Shown: positions 7,294 to 13,078 of the stretch, in pieces
Layout: every line of letters begins with the position of its first letter
Numbering within the stretch: position 1 is the first letter of the stretch
Source of the DNA: Caldifarciminota bacterium
GTDB taxonomy: Bacteria > WOR-3 > Hydrothermia > UBA1063 > CAJXJZ01
Assembly: GCA_027073945.1 (NCBI GenBank)
Contig: JALTEL010000036.1
Location: 1-13,078 of the forward strand
Reading direction: 5' to 3'
DNA: 13,078 bases
Position numbers and translations under genes: made by a program
The notes under the pieces: model-generated
Told to the model about the DNA's origin: nothing
What the model saw: the letters and a program-made list of their open reading frames with translations, nothing else
Databases searched by the model: none

Positions 7294-7700
7294 TTTTTCT
7301 TCTTCTTTATCACGGCAAATGCCACTCTTTTTGCGCCTGCACGTTTAACAGTATCAAGCAAGGCAATAATATCTCCTGTATTCAAATCGCTGTCCCCTCT
7401 TATTACAACTAATTTAAAAAATTGCGCACCTGTATCGGCCCGTTCCAGACTGTTGACTGTTTCTCTCAGTGTGTCAAGAGATATTGGCCTGTCATTGAGA
7501 AATAGTTTTCCATTATCCCTGACAGCAATAGATATGTTGTCTTCAAGGTCTGTTTCAACCACATGCGCCCTGGGAAGTTTTATCTTTGTCTGGGTTTTTG
7601 TCATCAAGGTTGGAGCTGCAGCTATGAGCATTATTAATACAAGTAATGAGACCCCTGCCATTGGGAAAAGTTTTTCGCCTATATCAATGGTTTTCTTCAT
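7290..7700 (-). CDS. ExbD/TolR-family protein lacking the proton-site aspartate (ExbD-2)
   Basis: A 136-aa ExbD/TolR-type stator subunit with a very short cytoplasmic end, one membrane helix (about residues 11-33) and a periplasmic domain (about 43-131). KLVVIRGDSDLNTGDIIALLDTVKRAGAKRV covers 96-126 in overlapping pieces and matches the ExbD fold. The membrane segment reads LFPMAGVSLLVLIMLIAAAP. Aligned with ExbD-1 (LAPMVDISLSLVIMFVLSIP), the aspartate that carries protons in ExbD, TolR and MotB is replaced by Gly16, and the helix has no acidic residue at all. It should therefore be a structural or regulatory partner, perhaps forming a mixed dimer with ExbD-1. The start lies 2 nt after the ExbD-1 stop, with no strong Shine-Dalgarno. 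The C-terminus is five lysines ending in an A6 run, and its TGA overlaps the tonB ATG. Confidence 0.83.
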   Translation of the reverse strand: MKKTIDIGEKLFPMAGVSLLVLIMLIAAAPTLMTKTQTKIKLPRAHVVETDLEDNISIAVRDNGKLFLNDRPISLDTLRETVNSLERADTGAQFFKLVVIRGDSDLNTGDIIALLDTVKRAGAKRVAFAVIKKKKK

Positions 7701-7702
7701 GT

Positions 7703-8125
7703 TTAGCTTCTCTTGAGTATTAGCACATCACTTGCGCCCAGTTGTTTGGATAGATCTATAAAATGTATGAATTTGTCATATATAACTGTGGAGTCAGACG
7801 ATATTATAACTTGTTTTTTAAAGCTTCTTTTTAAAAGTGATGGAAGAAGCAGTTTCAGGGAATCTTCGGACACAGGCTCTTTATTCAGGGTTATTGTCCC
7901 GTCTTTTTTTATATAAATTATTACCTTTACATGTGATTTCTGTGTTATAGCGGTATGTTTACTGTGGCCTGCCACTCCTGCTCTTTGAACGAATATCCCT
8001 GATTCTATGAGAAAAGGAATGGATAGTACAAACATAATAACGAGTGAGAGGCTTATGTCAACCATTGGTGCGAGATTTACACCCGCTTTTTTCTTATTCT
8101 TTTTTTTTGATGTTAGCCGAAACAT
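7703..8125 (-). CDS. exbD: ExbD/TolR-family proton-channel subunit (ExbD-1)
   Basis: A 140-aa inner-membrane stator subunit of an ExbB/ExbD (TolQ/TolR) proton-driven motor. It has a lysine-rich cytoplasmic end (SKKKNKKKAG, residues 6-15), one membrane helix (about 18-40) and a periplasmic domain (about 62-140). The helix opens NLAPMVDISLSLVIMF (17-32), where Asp23 is the conserved proton-carrying residue. The periplasmic part keeps the usual pattern: VIISSDSTVIYDKFIHFIDL (105-124) then LGASDVLIL (129-137). The start lies 3 nt after the ExbB stop, reading TAATAAATG, so it relies on coupling. ExbD-2 follows 2 nt after its stop. Confidence 0.93.
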   Translation of the reverse strand: MFRLTSKKKNKKKAGVNLAPMVDISLSLVIMFVLSIPFLIESGIFVQRAGVAGHSKHTAITQKSHVKVIIYIKKDGTITLNKEPVSEDSLKLLLPSLLKRSFKKQVIISSDSTVIYDKFIHFIDLSKQLGASDVLILKRS

Positions 8126-8128
8126 TTA

Positions 8129-8770
8129 TTATGCGTCTAACTTTTTGTTCCATACAACCTTTCTGTACGATAATATCTTTTCTGTAAAGGCATTGAGATA
8201 TTCTTCCACATCATCAGCCCTCTGGGCAAAATAGTTATAAAATATGAGAGAAGGAATTGCTATGAGAAGACCGAACTGGGTCGTAAGCAAAGCTTCTGCG
8301 ATACCCCCGCCGACAACTTCAGGGCCGCCCGAACCCGTAACGGCTATGTTATGAAAAGCCTTGATAAGACCAACTACCGTGCCGTACAACCCGAGAAGAG
8401 GCGCGATGGCAACAACGGTTGCAAGTGCACTCAGAAATTTATGATATTTTGCTATTTCCTCATGCACGGCGGATGAAAGCAATTCGGAGAGTTCTGTATC
8501 ATTGAGATTGGAGTTATCAATAGCTGCCTTCAGCACTCTGTGAACAGGGCTTTTGCCAGTATATGCCAGTCTTTCCAATTTCCTTGCATCCCCTTTCCTC
8601 AAGGCAGGCTCTATTTCCTTTATCAGTTTGAAATAATCAAATCTGGATTTAATGAAGAATATGCTTCTTTCAAATATGAAACCTATGGCAATAATTGATG
8701 TGAGTAAAAGAAGCTGCATTGTATAGCTTTCCCTGAAAATTTCAACAAGGGATTTTCCCATTATCATCAT
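8129..8770 (-). CDS. exbB: MotA/TolQ/ExbB-family motor subunit
   Basis: A 213-aa inner-membrane protein that forms the pentameric ring around the ExbD pair. Three membrane segments are visible (about residues 17-38, 113-141 and 156-180), with a cytoplasmic region between the first two. The core family motifs are present: VAIAPLLGLYGTVVGLIKAF (120-139) and GGGIAEALLTTQFGLLIAIP (154-173). Glu159 and Thr164 correspond to E. coli ExbB Glu176 and Thr181, and Thr131 to Thr148, all lining the proton path, so this subunit looks fully functional. Three in-frame ATGs lie within the first four codons (8770, 8767, 8761). The first was chosen because AAAGGAGG ends 7 nt upstream. It overlaps the TPR gene stop by 4 nt. 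ExbB and TolQ cannot be told apart reliably from sequence alone. Confidence 0.94.
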   Translation of the reverse strand: MMIMGKSLVEIFRESYTMQLLLLTSIIAIGFIFERSIFFIKSRFDYFKLIKEIEPALRKGDARKLERLAYTGKSPVHRVLKAAIDNSNLNDTELSELLSSAVHEEIAKYHKFLSALATVVAIAPLLGLYGTVVGLIKAFHNIAVTGSGGPEVVGGGIAEALLTTQFGLLIAIPSLIFYNYFAQRADDVEEYLNAFTEKILSYRKVVWNKKLDA

Positions 8771-11325
8771 TGCTGTTCCTCCTTTATTTTGTTTTCCGCG
8801 AATTTTTTGATATCAGCATTGGGTGCAATGCTGTAAATATACTTGTAAATATCCAGTGCCTCGGCAGAAGAACCGCTCTGCTCGTAAAGTGATGCTGCCT
8901 TTTTCAGAGCATTGACCGCATCATAAGGACTGTTGGTTTCCACATATGCAATGCCCAGATTCTTATAAGACTTTGCAAGTTGCTGTGATGTAGGGTAATT
9001 TGCAATAAGTGTTTTAAATGCAAAGATTGCCCCTGTATAGTTTTTTGTTTCCAGATAAGCAACGCCGATGTTAAAATAAGCCTGCTCTATTTTTTTCCCG
9101 CTCGGATAGAAGTCTATGTATTTTTTATAGGCAGATATTGCGTTATTATACGATTTCAAGGACATATACAATTGACCTGCGTAAAGTAGAGCCTCATCAG
9201 CCTTTTCGCTTTTTGGATAATCTATTGCAAGGGTCATAAAATAATTTGCTGCATCTTTGTAATCTTTTGCATTGTAAAACTTAACAGCTCTGTCATATAC
9301 AGCCTGAGCAGCGTATTCGCTTGTTGGAAACTTCTGGACAAATTTTTGAAGTGCGGCAGTATCATTTTGACTGAGATAATAGAAGGCCTGAGACATGCCC
9401 TGTTGTGCCGCTGGTGCAAGTTCATCATCCGGATAGTGCATAAGGAAATTGTTGTATTCTTCTATTGCCTTTTCGTATCTGTGTTCATTGAAGGCGTTTT
9501 GTGCAATCAGCATTTGTGCTCTTGGAGTGCGCTTAGAGCCAGGGAATGAATTTATGAGCAACTTGCTGTATGTATCGGATTTTTCATATTCACCAGCTTT
9601 GCTGTATGTATCAGCAAGCCTGTATGAGGCTTCTTGGGCTATATCACTGTTTCCAAAACCGTTCACGACCTGTTCCCATACTTTGACTGCATCTCCGTAA
9701 TCTTTCATGGCATACAGAGAAAGTCCTTTATAGTATAATGCATAAGGAGTAAGCCATACAAGATTGGGAAAGGTATTGGCAATTGCACTGAATTCCTTAA
9801 ATGCGGATTTATAGTCTCCCTGATTGAAATCCACCACGCCCAATCCCATGTGAGACTGTATTATCAGTACAGTATCCGAGTAAATCTCAGCAACTTCGTC
9901 GAACATCTTTTTTGCCGCATCATATCTTTTGTTTTCAATATAGCACCATCCGAGTCCGGACTCCACCTGACCGGCAATTTGTCTGCTTCTGTATTTTTGC
10001 TTAAGGGCCAGGTAAATTTTTTCTGCTTTTTCAATACGTTCTGTTCTGTAAAGGCCTTCTGCTTCACATAAAAGAGCCCATCCCGCCCATGTATCAGTTG
10101 TATCACTCAATTCTTTTTCAAATAAATTGCTTATGGTACAGAGTTTTTCGTATTTTCTCTGTTCAATAAGCGAGGAAAAATAAAATGCAATTGCAGGAAA
10201 TCTGAAGACGGATACATAGTTATTTTGTATAAGGTCAAGAAACTCACTGGTGGCCACCTTGTATTTCAGGGTAGTATAGTAAACTGCCCCTGAAAAATAT
10301 GGTCCTACACCGCCCAATATGCCACCGGGCAGCATTGCCTTTAACTGTTGCGTTGCTATTGTCAGATTGGTAGTATCACCCATTTTTAGATAGCACTCTG
10401 CTATACGTAAAAATGAAAGTACAGAAAGGTCATAGAAAGTGGCATTTCCCCTTGCCTGTTGAAAGTATTTTACAGCATCGGTGTATTTGCCTTCGCGCAT
10501 CTTTGCACTTCCTACAAAATAAGAAGCAAACGGGGCAAATTCAAACTGCATCTTCCCCGCAAGTGGCAGAAAATATTTTATGGACTCATCATAATTCCGC
10601 ACCTTGTATTGTGCTACACCAACCATGTAGCGAACATAGTCAAAAAGAGGATGGTCGGGAAACATCTGGAGAAATTCCATACCTTTCAGAACAACACCCT
10701 GATAATCACCGTAAACAAAAAGAGCTTCAATAATTCCGTATTTAATTGCTCCTTCCAGTGGAGTGGATGAATAATCTGCCAGTAAGTTCCTGTATATTTC
10801 AATGGCTTTCCTTGCCTTCCCTGTTAAGGAAAGTGCTCTGCCCTCAAAAAGACCTGCATTGGGCACTTTACTTTTTTCAAAGAGTTTTATGCTTTCCTTG
10901 TAGTTTGTTTCTCTGTATTGTTTTAACCCGCGTAGAAAAAACATCCTGCTGGAATTTTTATAGTCCGGGAATTGTTCCAGTTTTTCTATATAAGCATCGG
11001 CTTCTTTTAAAAAGCCGCCTGTTAGATAGAAAAGCGCCATTTCATAGTAGAGTTCGGGTTCAAGATATGTCCCTCTGACTTTTTTGAGGAGTTTTTCACT
11101 ATTTTTTATGAATTCCTTTTTTCTTCCAGCATCAAAAAGCAGTTCATTCCTTCTGAAAATAGCTTCATTAAAATAAGCAGTTTCAGTATACTCAGATAAA
11201 TCCTTTTGCATTCTGTTAAGTGCTTCACTATATTTCTGGGATTTTATTAGTTGCTCGACAAATTTTTCGCTGTCCCTCATTGAAACTTTAGGTGCAAGGA
11301 ACAAAAAGATTATCAAAAGTTTCAT
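8767..11325 (-). CDS. Large exported tetratricopeptide-repeat protein
   Basis: An 852-aa protein with a hydrophobic N-terminus (MKLLIIFLFLAPKV) that looks like a signal peptide, followed by an almost unbroken array of TPR-like helical pairs from about residue 20 to the end. Typical units include NYDESIKYF (244-252), KYTDAVKYFQQA (280-291), RYEKAIEEYNNFLMHYPDDE (616-635), DYKDAANYFMTLAIDYPKSE (688-707), SYNNAISAYKKYIDFYPSGK (725-744) and NYTGAIFAFKTLIANYPTSQ (762-781). The last three are the best-preserved repeats; those before about 420 are more degenerate. Repeats ending in YPxS resemble those of BamD and CpoB/YbgF, periplasmic TPR proteins of Gram-negative bacteria. No enzymatic domain is visible. 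It overlaps the genes on both sides by 4 nt. Between a barrel and ExbB, it is likely a periplasmic scaffold for the envelope complex. The signal peptide lacks a lipobox, so attachment is unclear. Confidence 0.85.
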   Translation of the reverse strand: MKLLIIFLFLAPKVSMRDSEKFVEQLIKSQKYSEALNRMQKDLSEYTETAYFNEAIFRRNELLFDAGRKKEFIKNSEKLLKKVRGTYLEPELYYEMALFYLTGGFLKEADAYIEKLEQFPDYKNSSRMFFLRGLKQYRETNYKESIKLFEKSKVPNAGLFEGRALSLTGKARKAIEIYRNLLADYSSTPLEGAIKYGIIEALFVYGDYQGVVLKGMEFLQMFPDHPLFDYVRYMVGVAQYKVRNYDESIKYFLPLAGKMQFEFAPFASYFVGSAKMREGKYTDAVKYFQQARGNATFYDLSVLSFLRIAECYLKMGDTTNLTIATQQLKAMLPGGILGGVGPYFSGAVYYTTLKYKVATSEFLDLIQNNYVSVFRFPAIAFYFSSLIEQRKYEKLCTISNLFEKELSDTTDTWAGWALLCEAEGLYRTERIEKAEKIYLALKQKYRSRQIAGQVESGLGWCYIENKRYDAAKKMFDEVAEIYSDTVLIIQSHMGLGVVDFNQGDYKSAFKEFSAIANTFPNLVWLTPYALYYKGLSLYAMKDYGDAVKVWEQVVNGFGNSDIAQEASYRLADTYSKAGEYEKSDTYSKLLINSFPGSKRTPRAQMLIAQNAFNEHRYEKAIEEYNNFLMHYPDDELAPAAQQGMSQAFYYLSQNDTAALQKFVQKFPTSEYAAQAVYDRAVKFYNAKDYKDAANYFMTLAIDYPKSEKADEALLYAGQLYMSLKSYNNAISAYKKYIDFYPSGKKIEQAYFNIGVAYLETKNYTGAIFAFKTLIANYPTSQQLAKSYKNLGIAYVETNSPYDAVNALKKAASLYEQSGSSAEALDIYKYIYSIAPNADIKKFAENKIKEEQQ
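8778..8785 (-). promoter_or_regulatory. Strong ribosome binding site deciding the exbB start
   Basis: AAAGGAGG lies inside the end of the TPR gene, 7 nt before the first of three closely spaced ATGs, and so supports 8770 as the exbB start. A strong site here would allow the motor subunit to be made in excess over the TPR protein, in line with the pentamer to dimer stoichiometry of ExbB/ExbD motors. Confidence 0.75.
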
Positions 11326-12518
11326 AGTGCCAGTACCACCTTTACCAGTTTCCCCTGTTGTTGATACTGGTTACCCAATATATCGACTATATGTAATCTG
11401 TAATAATAGGTGCCATCGGGCACGATTTTACCCGTTTGGTCCCTTCCGTCCCAAGTAATGGTGAGAGGAGGTGTGCCTTTGCCAAAGAATTTTCTGACAA
11501 CCTCTCCGCTGCCTGTTTTTACAATAAATTCCCAGTCCTGAATATCCTGTGGTACATTTGCATGCAACTCTATCTTTGCCACTGACTCGCCACCGGATAC
11601 AACCAGCCTTGATGGTCTTGATATGGCATATATTCTAAATCCCCCGAATTTAAAGGAGAGCGAGAACCTGTGGAGGTCTTTGAACAGGAAATTCCCAAGT
11701 CCCATTGCATAAGAATAATCCAGGCATAATGTGTAATCCCTGTAACTGCGTTCTACACCTATACCGCCTGTTATCTCTCTATTATTTATGCCGCCTCTTA
11801 ATGAAAACACGTCCAGCAATCTCGCTTCTCCCCCAAAACGTGCAGAGAATCCGGAATATGGAGACATCAAAAGGTCAAGGTCAAACACAATGTTGTTAGT
11901 GGGTTTAAAAACAGTTCCCGATACAAATCCAAGAGGTGCAGTTTCTCTTTCCTGCTGTGGTGTATAGGTTATTGGCACAATATTTTTAACTACCAGACCT
12001 GTATTCACATAGCTGCTTATAGGCGCATAGATTCCTGCATCAAGTCCCACACCACCTATTATATCCAGACTTATTCTGGAATACAGCATCTTTACTTTTG
12101 CACCGATACCTATTTTATCAGTGACTTTCCTTGCGTAGACAGCACCACCAGCGTACTGCACAAAATCATAATTATGCGTAAGGTTATTCCTGCTGTCCCT
12201 CCCTTCGAATCCTTTTGTTGAAAGATTCATAAAATAAACGCTGAAATTGCCGCGTTTTTGCATGATTTTGCTGAATGCGATGTAGGCGTATTTTGATTCC
12301 ATTGGCAGTGGCACATAACCCAGTGTTACGTTATCCTGAAGTAAAAAACTCAGCGAGGCAGGGTTGTAAAAACCGGACGCACCATCACCCATAATGCCGT
12401 AAAACGCACTTCCCATGCCAAAGGCCCTTGCACTCATCCCGTAATCAAAGATATAACCCACGTCACCTGCTCCACCCTGAGCATTTATAATTATAAAATA
12501 CATTAGTAATTTTACCAT
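11322..12518 (-). CDS. PorV/UPF0164-like outer-membrane barrel with C-terminal FlgD-like Ig domain
   Basis: A 398-aa protein predicted to sit in the outer membrane. Residues 1-14 (MVKLLMYFIIINAQ) form a signal peptide. Mature residues DYGMSARAFGMGSAFYGIMGD (25-45) and ASGFYNPASLSF (47-58) match the family hallmark GARAxGMGGA...DDASAxYxNPAGL of PorV/UPF0164/FadL-like barrels. Residues 60-300 alternate polar and non-polar residues, with many strand-ending aromatics. Residues about 311-398 form a FlgD-like Ig domain (VVRKFFGKGTPP at 340-351, TWDGRDQTGK at 355-364, PDGTYYYRL at 367-375). This domain is closely related to the one in the protein at 5425-6273. It overlaps the upstream gene by 7 nt and the TPR gene by 4 nt. 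The ATG at 12518 has GGTGTGGA upstream and supplies the signal-peptide lysine. The ATG at codon 6 would lose it. It is not necessarily a type IX secretion component. Confidence 0.82.
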   Translation of the reverse strand: MVKLLMYFIIINAQGGAGDVGYIFDYGMSARAFGMGSAFYGIMGDGASGFYNPASLSFLLQDNVTLGYVPLPMESKYAYIAFSKIMQKRGNFSVYFMNLSTKGFEGRDSRNNLTHNYDFVQYAGGAVYARKVTDKIGIGAKVKMLYSRISLDIIGGVGLDAGIYAPISSYVNTGLVVKNIVPITYTPQQERETAPLGFVSGTVFKPTNNIVFDLDLLMSPYSGFSARFGGEARLLDVFSLRGGINNREITGGIGVERSYRDYTLCLDYSYAMGLGNFLFKDLHRFSLSFKFGGFRIYAISRPSRLVVSGGESVAKIELHANVPQDIQDWEFIVKTGSGEVVRKFFGKGTPPLTITWDGRDQTGKIVPDGTYYYRLHIVDILGNQYQQQGKLVKVVLAL

Positions 12519-13078
12519 TCCACACCAATCCTTTTTTTGAGGTCAACAACCTGTTTCGAATACCTGAATGCCCGTACAACAAGTATGTACATGCCGGAAG
12601 ACACCCTTTTGCCATGTCCGTTTGTCCCGTCCCATGTTATCCTGTTCCATGAAGATGAGATGCATCCTGTATTACCCTGATTTGCAATCCTTTTATATAC
12701 CAGGTTCCCAAAAGGGTCAAGTATTTCTATGTCTGTCTCCGATACATTCGCCGGTATGTAATATTCAATATTTGCCGTATGAATACCGTGCCCGAGTGGG
12801 GATGGATAGAAAAATAGGCTATCCCCGAAAAGTGTCAGTGTATCAATGTATGAAGCTGTGACATGAACAATGGTGGTATCGGAAGCGGTATCCCCGGTTG
12901 TATCCGCATAAAACGCGGAAATAGTGTCTATGTCCGCATGCGAAGGACGAAAGACTGTATATGATAAACCACTTGGATCTGTGTTAAAAGCATTCCAGGT
13001 GAAATAACCGGAGCCGCTTATAAGCCTGAATTCCACAGACTCTCCCGATACAGGTGCTCCGGAGTGCAGAAGCCTCGC
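12512..13078 (-). CDS. Secreted Ig/FlgD-domain surface protein, C-terminal part (partial)
   Basis: The last 188 codons of a gene whose 5' end lies beyond the window. The frame stays open to base 13078, so the GTG at 13036 is not a credible start. The visible part begins with an Ig-like domain of the Big_1/invasin type (GAPVSGESVEFRLISGSG, then TDPSG and a DTISAFYADT strand). After a short linker comes a C-terminal FlgD-like/sorting-type domain: FFYPSPLGHG, IEYYIPANVSETDIEILDP, ITWDGTNGHGKRVSSGMYIL, and the end KKRIGVEW. A proline-containing FYPSP start, a DPFGN turn, a WDG motif and an SGMYIL strand near the C-terminus are typical of exported proteins in Bacteroidota-like phyla and of T9SS-type C-terminal domains. 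The protein is therefore probably displayed outside the cell. It overlaps the barrel gene by 7 nt and could be its substrate or partner. Confidence 0.72.
   Translation of the reverse strand, partial: ARLLHSGAPVSGESVEFRLISGSGYFTWNAFNTDPSGLSYTVFRPSHADIDTISAFYADTTGDTASDTTIVHVTASYIDTLTLFGDSLFFYPSPLGHGIHTANIEYYIPANVSETDIEILDPFGNLVYKRIANQGNTGCISSSWNRITWDGTNGHGKRVSSGMYILVVRAFRYSKQVVDLKKRIGVEW

Noticed and set aside
10413..11078. Plus-strand open frames opposite the TPR gene
   Set aside because: The minus strand encodes a convincing TPR protein here. The plus frames show no recognisable domain and have no Shine-Dalgarno support.
11322..12518. Calling the barrel a type IX secretion PorV
   Set aside because: Only the shared family hallmark supports this. 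No other type IX component (GldK-N, SprA, PorU) is in the window, so the general PorV/UPF0164-like call is kept.
13036..13078. GTG at 13036 as the true start of the last gene
   Set aside because: The frame remains open to the window edge, the residues before the GTG (GAPVSGES) belong to the Ig domain, and there is no signal peptide at that GTG. The gene is truncated by the window.

Overview
The window looks like a piece of a Gram-negative (two-membrane) bacterial chromosome, AT-rich by eye, with every supported gene on the minus strand, so the text below reads from high to low coordinates. Several features fit poorly cultivated lineages of the Fibrobacterota/Cloacimonadota/WOR-3 kind better than Proteobacteria: FlgD-type Ig modules on exported proteins, a PorV/UPF0164-like outer-membrane barrel, a very large TPR protein and paired ExbD proteins. 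That placement is an inference; no rRNA or other marker gene is present.

Region 1 (13078 to about 5425) is a compact envelope gene cluster. In order it encodes the C-terminal end of a secreted Ig/FlgD-domain protein (cut by the window edge), a PorV-like barrel with a C-terminal FlgD-like Ig domain, an 852-aa exported TPR protein, ExbB/TolQ, ExbD-1, ExbD-2, a TonB/TolA-like protein, and an exported protein joining a FlgD-like Ig domain to a degenerate OmpA-like domain. Junctions are 2-9 nt gaps or 4-7 nt overlaps, so the genes are almost certainly co-transcribed and translationally coupled. The set resembles Tol-Pal (TolQ, TolR, TolA, Pal, CpoB) with the parts changed: a barrel replaces TolB, the OmpA-like part carries a FlgD domain, and there are two ExbD/TolR proteins. 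ExbD-2 lacks the proton-carrying aspartate. This cluster is the most interesting part of the window.

Region 2 (5420 to 3471) continues the same run with two RNA-metabolism genes, a YhaM-type OB-fold/HD 3'-5' exonuclease and an RluD-type pseudouridine synthase. A 285-nt non-coding gap follows. It holds a well-formed sigma70-type promoter for the next unit.

Region 3 (3185 to 220) is RNase R followed, 8 nt later, by a TTG-started EamA/DMT-family transporter.

Region 4 (219 to 1) holds a second good promoter and the first 40 codons of a ferritin-like/rubrerythrin gene that runs off the window. This gene is probably a VIT1/CCC1-type metal transporter with an N-terminal diiron domain. The two promoters share more than their -35 and -10 boxes (20 of 29 positions identical, including an ACCnnGGA core), which suggests a common regulator or a lineage-specific promoter style. 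No tRNA, rRNA, CRISPR array, insertion sequence or plus-strand gene was found.
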